A stretch of DNA of 64,000 nt from Hormiphora californensis (Eukaryota; Ctenophora; Tentaculata; Cydippida; Pleurobrachiidae). The notes under the pieces were generated by a model. It was not told the DNA's origin. It saw nothing but the letters and a program-made list of their open reading frames with translations, and searched no databases. The stretch spans positions 2,800,342 through 2,864,341 of the forward strand of contig CM035354.1 of NCBI GenBank assembly GCA_020137815.1. Direction: 5' to 3'. The number at the start of each line of letters is the position of its first letter. Within the stretch, counting starts at the first letter, position 1. Below, in pieces: positions 1 to 46,266 of the stretch. The position numbers and the translations under genes were made by a program.

Positions 1-34408
<34,408 letters not shown>

Positions 34409-34993
34409 GTTCAAATCTTATTCCTCCCTTAATCCCTGTCTTTATATTGTAGCACAATAAAAACACAAACACTATGAGAGCAGTTTCAGCAAGTTCAGAG
34501 AGAAATGTAAGTAGTGGGTGTTTGTGAGTTCGATCTGCTAGCCCAGCACAATCCGGAGCTTCCATACACACACGTGCTTACACGTACCTGCACTGCTGAC
34601 ACATACTGTCTCCAGGACGTGGAATCATCTGCACAGTATATAGGGGCGGTATAGACAGTTTACAGACATGAAAATAATAAGAGATTCATGAAATATAATA
34701 TGGACATATCTCGTGGATATATATACTTCTTTAGGCGATGAAAAACGTATCTTGTGAATCGTTTCCGGTACTGTGTGGGGTTTATCATTGTATATATAGA
34801 GGGGGGGGGGGGGTCTACACCTGGATTAACATATGATGCCTACGTGGAGAAAACCCGAGTGGAGACTTCGAAGCTTGAGAGGGGGAGAAGCTCCCGCATT
34901 ATTCCATATTAGGCCAACACCTCCCCGCCCTTGTCCTCACTTTTCAAACTTGCTTCTTCCCTGTTTTCCTTGCTTCACCATCCTGTGATCGTC
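34409..34993. promoter_or_regulatory. Divergent intergenic region, probable two-way promoter
   Basis: The giant gene (minus) and the first ERGIC paralogue (plus) start 585 bp apart, head to head. A TATAAAG on the minus strand lies at 34,440-34,446, only about 32 nt before the giant gene's ATG. The plus side has a pyrimidine-rich tract (34,936-34,985) before the ERGIC ATG and a G run at 34,800. No other motif is convincing. Confidence 0.45.
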
Positions 34994-37100
34994 ATGGCAC
35001 AGGGTTTGGATACCCTTCGCAAGCTTGATTTGTATAAAAAGATCCCTCATGATCTGACGAAGGGGACTCTTATCGGTGCTTTCGTATCAGTCGGATGCAC
35101 TGCTCTCATAGGTTCGTTACCATTCCACCGTCCAACATGATTTGCCTTTATTTCAAAATTGGTATAGCGTATACAGTCAAACCTCAATTTACCAGAACCT
35201 CTATTTACCGTCCATTAAATTCCTTTCCTCCGCCGGAGGAGCCCTGTAAATCGGGGGGTTTGACTGTACACATGTATTCAGTTTACTTGATGTTTGCTGA
35301 GTTGGTCCTCTACTCGAATGGGTCTCTTGAAACTAGTATTTTCGTGTCTTACCTGAAGCAAGAGGAAGATATCCCCTTGAGGTACAACTACCATGGTTAC
35401 CATGGTTACCATGAACTCTCAATTTCCATTGAACTCCTCCTCTCTATAACTGTCATATCAAAGGGAAAACAATCAACACACAAATTGCAGAGTCAATATG
35501 ACGATACTGGACAAGTCATGTCACGACGTGAAGATCGATATCAAAAATACGCATGGGCATACAGAAAATGTTAAATCCGTTGCAAAAATTCAGGTAAAAA
35601 TGACCACGGATAATCCTTTACACCTCTAGCGGAACTCTAGGGCTGTGAAGTGTTATTAGTTGTCTGATCACGCAGTAGCACATTTCGATGACACAGTCCG
35701 CTATAACATTGCTTTTTTAACAGCACGCGTCTTAGACCGCATCGTAGCTGCAATGGTTTATGCGGGCGGCACCACTGTATCGCGGTTAAATTTGGAGGTC
35801 TGAGCATCTCCGAAAACAATTGTATAAGAGTGAGCGCCCCCCCCCCCCCTGTGTGAGTTTAAAAACCATTCCCCCCCCCCCCCCCCCCCCCCCAGAAACA
35901 AGATGATTGTAACCTTGTGGGAATTATCAGCATAAAAAAGACGTCGGGTGCAATCGTAGTTGTTCCACACAAGGTATCGTTTTAGATAATTTTGCTAGAA
36001 ACGATTTATTTTTCACTTCGACTCGAAACGCTCCATATCGAACTGTGTGTTGCATAATGTAGGAAAATCAAGTAATACCCATTCCCATATAATTCCCCCT
36101 AAGGGCGATGACTACGTGGATAAGGAGTACAAAGTGATCCCGGAGGATCCCAGCGCAATCCAGCATAAACCATGTCAACAGCCCCCGAAAGATTGGATCC
36201 CCCCTGAGAACTACAAACCACCTAAGGGATTCAAAGTTATTGAACAACCCAAGAGTAAAGAGATGAATCACGAGATTTATAGCATGGAATTTGGATCAAA
36301 ATTGCCTGAAAGCCACCGCTGGGACGAGGTACTTGAGGTTTTTTTAGTGGTGACTCGAGTCTACGTTCTACGGATCATAATTTCAGGGATACTAAACTTC
36401 ATCTCGCTCACTGTAAATTATTTTCAGGTCTTATCTGCAGAAACGGAAGCATTCAAAGCGTTGAAAAACCTAAGACGTGACATGCCGGTTGAAATTTCCC
36501 ATGATTACCAGTTAAAACTAGTACCCACCACATTCATTGACCAGAATAAACGTAAAACGGAAACATTTCAATGTACTTACGGTTATCAGAACTTTATCCT
36601 CGCTTCACCTCGGGGCGTTCTTCCTCCCTCCATCATTTTCCGCTATGAGATATCTCCCATGGAGGTTAGTTAGAGGTGCTCCTTCATACTGCCAAATATT
36701 TTTTAAAAATCGATTCGATTAAAATTATGAAATACAGTCGAACCCAGATTTACCGGAATCCCGATTTACCGGGAGGATAAGTTTCCCCCGATAAAGGAAA
36801 TTAACGGTATTTGACCCCTATATACCGGGCAGCCCGATTTACCGGGCAAAACCCTTTTTCCCGAGCATCCCGGTAGGTCGGGGTCCGAAGCTGTACTTAC
36901 AGCTGGCACTATTCAACTAATTGAGATCTTATATCTATCAGATAAAATACCAGTACGTACGGAAGCCCCTTTATCATCTACTAACAATGAACTGTGCTAT
37001 CATTGGTGGCGTTGTAACAGTAGCTGGACTTATCGACAAGTTATTATTTAACACCCACGAACTTATCAAACAAAAAGTTTTAATCGGCAAACTGAGCTGA
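34994..37100 (+). CDS. ERGIC/Erv41-family protein, paralogue 1
   Basis: Exons 34994-35111, 35282-35381, 35491-35593, 35896-35973, 36104-36328, 36428-36664, 36942-37100; 339 residues. The start LDLYKKIPHDLTKGTLIGAF matches the ERGIC1 N-terminus, followed by a first membrane helix; later come CHDVKIDIKNTHG, HDYQLKLVPTTF, IIFRYEISPMEI and the second helix NCAIIGGVVTVAGLID. These are cargo receptors cycling between ER and Golgi through COPII and COPI vesicles. It lacks the cysteine-rich insert of ERGIC3/Erv46. Exon 5 adds a Pro/Lys-rich luminal stretch not usual in the family. The exon 4-5 join is the least certain: its acceptor at 36,103 fits phase 0, but a GKSSNTHSH stretch just upstream also looks family-like. 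An AATAAA overlaps the stop codon. Confidence 0.85.
35174..35266. mobile_element. MITE copy, CAGTCAAACCTCAATTTACC end, TA target
   Basis: Diverged short member of the family at 30,796, flanked by TA, inside intron 1 of ERGIC paralogue 1. Confidence 0.7.
36735..36893. mobile_element. MITE copy, CAGTCGAACCCAGATTTACC end, TA target
   Basis: Full member (159 bp) of the family at 30,796, in the last intron of ERGIC paralogue 1. Confidence 0.8.
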
Positions 37101-37290
37101 ATAAACTACAGATTGTACTATTTTTTGTGATTGGGTGTCATTTCCTTTATCACGGTTTACTAAGCATCACTTGTTCGATCAGCCATTGTGTAACTTATGT
37201 TTTAAATTTTACGATTTATAATCTAAGTGATTTCATTCCCGACTAACTCGAGTTCTATACTAACCTAAACCAACTGTATTAGATTTAGCC

Positions 37291-39200
37291 ATGTTGTGGT
37301 TGCGGAAGTTCGACTGCATGAGACGGGCACCACGATCCATCTCAGAGGGAAGGCTGGCAGGCACAATTACTTCAGTAATCACTCTCATTCTCATGTTGTG
37401 CTTCGTGTACAGTCAGATAGCTGCGTGGTGAGTAAGATCTTGAAGCATTGCCCTGCAAAAATCACAAAAATCGTACTAGATCCTTCTTTTTTAAGGCATT
37501 ATATTTGATGTACACCTCTGTTATGAACCTCTTTTTTTCAGGGTAACGCCAACGTATTCACGGAGGATGTATGTGTCAAGGGAAGAGGAAAATAATTATA
37601 TCTTGTGTAAGGCGTCAGTAGTATTCCTGAATGCACCCTGTCCTAAACTACAGTTCCTTATACACGTAAGTATAAAGTTGGTACAGTTGGACCCCGATTT
37701 ACCGGGATGCTCGGGGGAAGATTTTGGCCCGGTAAATCGGGGTGCGACTGTACATTGAAATCTTCTTATAATTTCCACCGATACGGCATCATCCAACAAC
37801 AAATCTCTAAAACCTCCGGTAACAGGATTCATTTGTGTCGCATACCCGCGACCACACGGGCCACATCTTCAAAAACCCGCACGGCGAGGGATGCAAAGTG
37901 GACGTTGATTTTTGGCTGAAGAAGAACAACGGGGAGTTTCAGTTTTCCAGTACGGACGACAAGACAGATATGAGCCACATTATAGAGACCATGAAGTTTG
38001 GCGATGACAATACTTTCCCAGGAACATCGTGAGTAATTAGGAGCAATTATCCCTTTACGCCTAGCTTTTTATGATGATCTAACCCTCCTTCTTGCCCGAG
38101 GGTCAATCAGTATAATATTCCAAGCCAGATACATCTATCAAGACCCCCCCCCACTATCTGTAACTCACCCTGACAAGCTTATCATACACCTTACAGGGCT
38201 GCATTCGATGAACTCAAGGGCGTGAAGCTGAGGAACATAGGAAGTTCTACACACGATTACATTCTGAAACTTCTGAAGACGCACGTTACCGATGGCAAGG
38301 TGTATTTTCTGTTTTCTTCGGGTCGGCTAGGTGCCTGCCGGCACCTAAATGTTTTGTCGTTGGAACTCTTTTAACTTTTTCGCGAAAAACAGCTGTGCTG
38401 AGAAAATGATGATCTAACAATATTTGTTTTCCAGGCCGGTTCGAGCATGGGCACCGATATGTACCAGTACACTTTCTCTCACCGGGAGCACATAGTACGG
38501 AAGAAAAAGGAACAGCCTAAACCTGCTGCAACAACCCCAGAAGCCACCACTAAGGATGGAAAACCTGTAGCGCCCCCTGCTGCTGAAGCTCCCAAAGCAC
38601 CAGAGAAACCAAAGACCCACTTCATCAGATTCAAGTAGGTCTATCTAATTGCAGGAACCGACCGAAACAAGTAAACAACCAATCAGAGCTCGTTACTTAG
38701 GTCACGTGACTGGTTATCAGCCAATTAGGGACCAGTATTTCCTGATTCGGTCGGTTCCTATCCAATTGCAACTATACTTATAATTGCCATTTATGGCTTC
38801 TTATCTCTGATCATGCTTGTTGAGCTATGGATTTATTACTCAACAACAAATAACTCTCTTCTCACGAGCGCTCCTAGTAATAGCATGCCGACCGTATCGT
38901 AATGACGACGATAGTTCGTTTCCCAAACCCGATACTTCCAGAAGAAGAACTCCCTTTATAGCTCCCCCCTGACAAATGTTACCATGGTTACCATGGTTAC
39001 CAATGTTACCAACCCCTCCCCCCAGGTACAACTGGTCTCCCCTGTCCGTTGACTACAAGGTGAAATACCACACTCTATACTTGGTTCTCACCAACTCCAT
39101 GGCCTACTGTGGAGGCATCTTCACAACCGCCAGCGTGCTCTACAGAGCGTACATCGGGGGAGCGGCCATTGTCAAAGACACCATGAGCAAGAAACTTTAG
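37291..39200 (+). CDS. ERGIC/Erv41-family protein, paralogue 2
   Basis: Exons 37291-37427, 37542-37665, 37826-38028, 38197-38299, 38435-38634, 39026-39200; 313 residues, all phases consistent. N-terminal LRKFDCMRRAPRSI and a first helix, NAPCPKLQF, EGCKVDVDFWLKKNNGEF, MSHIIETMKFGDD, THDYILKLLKTHV, then a second helix near MAYCGGIFTTASVLYRA. An Ala/Pro-rich insert of about 35 residues precedes FIRFKYNWSPL. It starts 190 bp after paralogue 1 stops. An AG lies 2 nt before the ATG. The last intron holds MITE copy 8, 17 nt after the donor. Confidence 0.85.
37684..37750. mobile_element. Short MITE copy, CAGTTGGACCCCGATTTACC end, TA target
   Basis: A 67-bp, almost pure hairpin version of the family at 30,796, flanked by TA, in intron 2 of ERGIC paralogue 2, about 20 nt after the donor. 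Confidence 0.8.
38652..38759. mobile_element. hAT-like MITE copy 8
   Basis: Flanked by TCTAATTG and TCCAATTG (8 bp, one change), 17 nt into the last intron of ERGIC paralogue 2. It shows that the preference for donors is not limited to the giant gene or to one strand. Confidence 0.92.
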
Positions 39201-39329
39201 GAAAATATTGGACAATTTTTAAAACCACACAATTCAAAGACTGGATATTTATTCTGACATTATGATCTTGTTTTTTTGTTTTCTTCACACGTGCTAATTG
39301 TTATAACCAGTATCTTCCACTAGCTAGGG

Positions 39330-40654
39330 ATGGACGAGCTAGGCCGGTCGCAATCCATCAATTCGTTCTCAAAGTTCGACTTTTTCCGGACAGTACCAGC
39401 TGATTTCACGTCCAAGAGCAAGACAGGAGGGATCATCAGCATTTTTACCATATTCTTTGTTTTCACACTTCTCTATGCCGAAACCCATGCTTTCATGGAA
39501 GGTAGGTGACGTACCGATTGTCAGCTGTTTTTCAATGTCTTCAGATCAAACTCACACCCAACCACGTGGGAACAACCTCTTTACCGGTTTTAGATCACCC
39601 TATACTAAATTAACTACAATTACTACATCGAACCTTCCCTCAGATAAGTACTACTTCTTCTCCCTCAGATAAGTACTACAGTACGATTATGGTGGGGCGA
39701 GTGCCAGGCCACGATCATCTGAACTGTGACATTAACATTACTATGCTGGAAAACAGCTGCGACAATATCCTTATGAGGGTAAGAAACAAAACTTCATTTG
39801 CGAGCTAGAGTATTTTAGTAGTTTTTAATCAAGGCTGAATGCTGACAGTTTTAATTTTGTTTCAGTACCGAACGGCATCTCAAGGGAAGACCCTATTCCA
39901 TCTGGACACGTCACTGATGCACTTCACCGACTACCATGGATCCTGCAAGATTGAGGGAATCTTCAGAATCCAAAAAGTACCCGGATTCCTCGAGGTGAGA
40001 ATTGAGAGTACCATTATACTGTGTGATTTTAAATGACTGGGACTGGTATATTGCGAATTGCGTGAAAACTATGGCATCTTTCGACTTCAAATTTTGGGAC
40101 ATGATAAAACTAGGTTGTAGCAATTTTCTTCTAGTTTTACAGCAAATTTCAATGTTCCTGAATGAATCTATTGCCCAAAAACCTCCTCCAACTTTACACA
40201 GTCATATCTCTGGAGTCTAATGAGATAGAGAGTTCAATTTTTTAGGAGAGACAGATAAGACGATTTCGAATGTTTTGTCTGCTTTACGAGTTGCTACATT
40301 TTACCATTTGTTCACAGGAACTGTTTAAAGTGATGTAACACGCTCTAATTAGGCCAAATTTAGGTCATTTTACCCCTCAAAGATCACATGTCCAGCTGCA
40401 TCTAGTGGGCTAATGAGGCCTTGAACACGCATACGTCACGTGTTACTGTAGGGCTACAGCTCTCCTTTTCCATCTTGAACCAGCAGACATGATCATGGCG
40501 TCTGGAAGTGGTAACAAGCTGTAGAAAACCAGACAGACTAGATGCTCTCTACTTCAACGTATCACTCTCTCCCTTTCTCGTTATAAGGTCACGTGACTGG
40601 AATTGGGATCTCGACATGATCAAAATGTCCACAAAGCGTTCTCTCTCTCACACA

Positions 40655-40712
<58 letters not shown>

Positions 40713-43700
40713 CCACTACACGCACCACTCCCACACGGGACCGTAAGGTCCCATGTGGGAACAGGGTTAAATCCCCCGAGCCCGGATCCTGTTGGATCTG
40801 AGGGCCCGGAGGGCCTGCGGAGTAAAGGTAGGTAGAACAATGTACAAAGGGGTAGGTTGAACAATGTACATATTGGTTAAGGTAAGGAAAAATAAAATAG
40901 GGGAAGTAAAGCTCATGGTGGCGGAGCAAAAGACCTCCTAAACTATCTGGAAAGAAGCTCAGCCTGCTGGAACGGAATCTAAGAAGAGTCAACCTATCGG
41001 GAACAAAACGTCTGGAACAAAACGTCTGGAACGGGATCTAAGGCAGTCTAAGAGCAAGCAGGAACGGGTGAAACGGTAAAAAACTAATACAAATATACAT
41101 CTAGTGGGGTTACAGGAGGCTGATTACATATCGAGGAACTTCCGGAGCGTGTTCATCGAGTTGAAGAGGGCTGACTTTTGGAGCTGTGAGGGGTATAATT
41201 GGCGGGTTATAGCCATCAGGTACTTCTCCAGTCGGGGGCTAACTCCGCCAAGGGCTCCAATCACGATGGGAATGACCGTGGCCTTTTTAAGTTCCCAGAT
41301 TCGTGTGACCTCTCTCCTCAGTTCTTGGTACTTCTCGATCTTTTCCAGCTCTCTGTCAGAGACTAATCGGTCCTTTGGAACGGCGACATCGATGAGTAGT
41401 GCCTCCCTCTTTTGCTTGTCTAGGAGGACCAGGTCGGGTTTGCACGCCTCAATGGGGTTGTCCGTCTGGATGTGGAAATCCCAGAGGATCTTGTAATTCT
41501 CATTCTCGAGAACTTTCTCTGCATAGTGGCTCCACCACTTTGATTCAGCAGGAAATCCATAGTCCTTGCACATTCCCCAGTGTAGGGCAGCAGCTACTCG
41601 GTCGTGTCTGTGCTTATAGTCACCGTTGGCCAGCTTCTGACATCCGTTTAGGATGTGTTCGACTGACTCGTTATGCTGGTTGCATATGCGACACTTCTCG
41701 GACTCTCCAGGTTGTTTCTCGATAGCAGCTGTCAGCCAGTTTGTGCGAGTGGCTTGCTCCTGGGCAGCAAATACATCAGCTTCGGTGTATCTGCTGAGGC
41801 TCTCTTTGTTGAGCCAGGCCCAGGTCGCATCAGGGTCGCATCCCCCTTCTTCAAGTTGCTTCAGGAAACGTCCATGCAGTGATTTACTCTTCCAGTTCTC
41901 TATCAGCTGCGCCTCCAGTCTTTCTGTCAGGGTTTCGGCCTCCTCTGGGAGTTCCGTCAGCATTCCTTCTCTTCCCATTGCTGTTTTGAGTGCAATTATC
42001 TTGGGATCAGTTGAGTTGCTGAAGAACGTCGCTAGTCCTGTTCCTTCCCTTACTATAACGTCTTCAATCCTCTGGAGGCCTCTTCCTCCCTTCTTTCTGC
42101 TCACATATAGACGATCAACGTCGCTGTTGTATTTCAAGAACCCTCTTCTTAGGATTTTCCGAGTAATTAGGTCCAGTCCCTTGGCCTCTGTGGTGGTCCA
42201 ATCCAGTATTCCGGCACCGTATCGAATCACCGGTATTGCCCACGTGTTGATTGCAACGACGAGGTTTTTACCAGACAGGTTGGAAGACAGTAGTTTCTTA
42301 AGTCTTCTGGTGTATTCGGTCTTAACCTTGGCTTTCATTTCTTGATGTAGAATCGAGTCAGCCTCCAGGATACCAAGGTATTTATATCCACCATCTTCCA
42401 CTTCCGGGATTGTCTTTCCACTCGGTAGATCTATTCCCTGCATTCGACTTCTGACTCCGTCCACGATGTCTAGTGCTCCACATTTGGATATACCAAAGGA
42501 CATGTTAATGTCTGTGCTAAACTTCTCGGTGACTGCCAACAGCTGCTGTAGGCCCTCTTTCGAGCTAGCGTATAGTTTAAGATCGTCCATATAGAGGCGG
42601 TGGTTAATATCAATATCTGTGGTGGGTGCTTCTGGATCAGAAATGGTGTAGCCTCTTCCTTGGGCAGCTAGGAGCAAGGATAGGGGGATCAGTCCTATAA
42701 TAAAATGTATCGGGGAGACAGAGTCTCCTTGGAAGAGGCCTCTTTTAATGTGGACTTTGCCTAAGGTGGAGCTGGATTGGACTAAATTAACTATACACTG
42801 CTGGAACGATGCCTCGAACAGTCGTATGATCTGTGGGTTTATTTTCAGCATTTCCATTGATTTCAGAATCCAGGAGTGTGGGATCGAATCGTACGCCTTC
42901 TGGTAATCAATGAAGGACATATACAGGGAGGATTTGGTCCGTTTACAATGACGAAGTATAAGTTTGTCGATTGCTAACTGTTCTTTACATCCTCTGCTCT
43001 TCCTGCGGCAACCCTTTTGTTCTTCAGGGAAGAGTCCGTTAACGTCGAGGTGTAAGTAGATGTCCTCCGACAGTATTCCTGTATATAGCTTCCAGAGGTT
43101 TGGGAGGCAGGTTATGGGTCTGAAGTTCCCCGGATCGCTCATACCTTTCTTGGGGTCTTTCATCAGCAGGTATGTTCTGCCTTCCGTCATCCATCCTGGG
43201 ACCTGGCCTGTAGTAAGGCTTTCATTGAGCAGCTCAGCTATCCGTCCATGGAGACAGGCTGTGTGCTTGATCCAGAAGGCATGCAGGCCATCTATACCTG
43301 GGGACGACCAGTTGGTCATTCCCTTCACACGGGCGGACACTCTTTCCGTGGTGATCTGGAAGTCCTCTTGCTGGTTGACCGCCTCAAAGTTCTCTTGGAT
43401 TTCATCTAACCACTCTGCTTCAGTGTTGTGGCCGACGTCATTCTCCCATATGTCTTTCCAGAAGTTAAGTGTCCTCGTCTGGTCCTCTGGTGTGGATTCG
43501 TGCGGTATGGGGTCTGATCCTCGTTTCTCCAACTTTCTGTAGAAGTTGCGCTGGTTGTTCTGGAACAGGTTATTGTCAGCGAAGGTCTGCTGCTTCTTCT
43601 TGTATCGTCTTATCTTTCCGGCCTTCGCTAGCAATCTCTGTTTGACCTCCTCTATTACTTGCTTATAGCCTTTCTTGGGCAGGAGTGGGTATCTTCTATA

Positions 43701-46198
43701 GATAGTATCTATAGTTTGGAACTTCTGGGTGGCTCCTCTGCTCATTTCGGTCAGCCTGGATAGGTCTGAGCGAAGTTTGGCGACACTCTCCTCGAGTCGT
43801 CGCAGCCACATTGGTTGTTTGTTCCTTCCGGGGGAGTTGCTGGTGGTTTCACTTGGTGGCTTTATACCCATTTGTTCCCGGACAACATGGGCTACCACCA
43901 TCAGGAGGGTGTTCAGTGTGGTAAGGTCTGGGACTTCAAACGATCTGATGACCGGACTAAGTCGGTCGATTGCCACACGTAGTTTTCCCCATGGGACCTG
44001 TCTCAGGTCAGTGACCTTGATGAGGCTCGGTTCATCAAGGAGTTTTTTGAACAGCTCTCTGGTTTCAGGGTTAGGCGCTGGTTCTTCGTTTTCCACTGGG
44101 TTTGTAGGTGCAACGGGTTCTGGAGGTGGATTGTCCTCTGGCTCAGCCTGCCGAGCCGCGTTGTCGTTCTCACGTTCAGATGTGGCCGCTTCTCTGATTT
44201 CCATGAGCCTTTGTGGTGAAAGGAGTCCCGTATGAGTTATAGAATTCATTTGGGATCTGAGCTGGGTATCAGTCTTGGAAGGGTAGGTTGTCTTTAACCA
44301 TCTCTCCTCCACTCGATTCCACACTCCTCTTATTTCTGGCTGTGAGTACCAGTGGATAAACACGAGCGTAGTGTTCATTTCTGTGGTCCATTTCGTCCGT
44401 GGCGCTCTAGTAGGGGGTGGTGGTGGGGGTGGTGGTGGGGTTGGGGCATCGGTGGTGTCCCCATTCGTTGTTGTACTGGGACCAGCGGTGTTACTATTAA
44501 CCGTGAGGTCCACTACCGGGAGTACGTTTAGGCCAGTTGCTAGGGCTTGCATATCTGTCATCTCCGTCGGAGTTACCATGTGTTCAGATTTCTCTATAGA
44601 TCTGAACTGCCCAGCGAGTTTTTTACCTGGCAGTGGGTCATATCCTTTATCTTCCCACAGGCGTTCTAGCCTCTTCCAGGATCCGGATGTGCCTGGGTTA
44701 CTGCGGTAGTAGCAGTATACCAAGTCTAGGTTCTCTTGCTTAGACCAGACCTTCCTTGGTTTTCGGGTGTTTGTACTCATGTCGTATAAGATGAGTAAGT
44801 TTTGGGGGTGAGTTTCAAACCAATCACTGTATATTCATAGTCATCGGTTTGTTGAAAGAAGAGCCGGGTTTGGGGGTCTTAACACTGACACCGGTGAGCA
44901 GCGGTAACGGAATCCCACCGCCACATTTGGTCCGTTAGTAGATGGTTTGCCCGTCCATCCTTGCAGCTTTTCAGCACGAACCGACACTTTCAGCGTACGG
45001 GTGTGTATCTATATAATATGTCTATATGGTGGATCTGGGACAGGGGCCAGTGTGAAGCATTATGATCAACGGGAACGGGGTAAACTATCCTCTCCGGAAC
45101 GGGGCAACTATCCTCTGTGGAGCGGGGTGAACTATCCTCTCTGGAACGGGGTAAACTATCCTCTCAGGGACGGGGTATGGGGTAGACTATCCTCTCTGGG
45201 ACGGGGCAACTATCCTCTGTGAAGCGGGGTAAACTATCCTCCCCGGACCGGGGTAAACTATCTCCTCAGGAACGGGGTATGGGGTAGACTATCCTCTCTG
45301 GGACGGGGCAACTATCCTCTGTGAAGCGGGGTAAACTATCCTCTCTGGAACGGGGTAAACTATCCTCTCAGGAACGGGGTATGGGGTAGACTATCCTCTC
45401 TGGGGCGGGGCAACTATCCTCTGTGAAGCGGGGTAACTATCCTCTCAGGAACGGGGCAAGGGGTAGACTATCCTCTCTGGGACGGGGCAACTATCCTCTG
45501 TGAAGCGGGGTAAACTATCCTCTCTGGAACGGGGTATGGGGTAGACTATCCTCTCTGGGACGGGGCAACTATCCTCTGTGAAGCGGGGTAAACTATCCTC
45601 TCCGGAGCGGGGTAAACTATCCTCTCCGGAATGGGGTAACTATCCTCTCTGGAACGGGGCTACTATCCTCTGTGAAGCGGGGTAAACTATCCTCTCTGGG
45701 ACGGGGTAAACTATCTTCTCAGGAACGGGGTATGGGGGACTATCCTCTCTGGGACGGGGCAACTATCCTCTGTGAAGCGGGGTAAACTATCCTCTCTGGG
45801 ACGGGGTTAACTATCCTCTAAGGAACAGGGTAATGAAAATGGTTAGGGGGTTAGTAGATTAGTATCAGGATTGGTTAGTGGGTTAGTAGATAAAGGGGCA
45901 TTGGAGGTCCACAGGTGGCTGGAAGGTGCCTGTTCCACGGGTAACCCTAAGCCGGAGAAGGCGGGGTAGGAACATAGTAGTTGGCGATGATACACTGTGG
46001 GCCGCCTAGCCAAGAAGATCTTTTTGTGTTTTTTGTATTTTATGATTTTTTTCCGTATTTTTGATACACAGCCACGCTTAGCCACGGCCACACGGACCTG
46101 AAAATCGATCAAGGGGAAAAGGGGATGGGGAAAAGGTACTCCGTGTGACCCTGTTGCCCGGGGGAAACCGATAGGAGGTGGTGGCAGGTGGACCAACT

Positions 46199-46266
<68 letters not shown>

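Noticed and set aside
41104..44709. Long plus-strand frames opposite the LINE
   Set aside because: Antisense shadows of the 1,218-codon frame.
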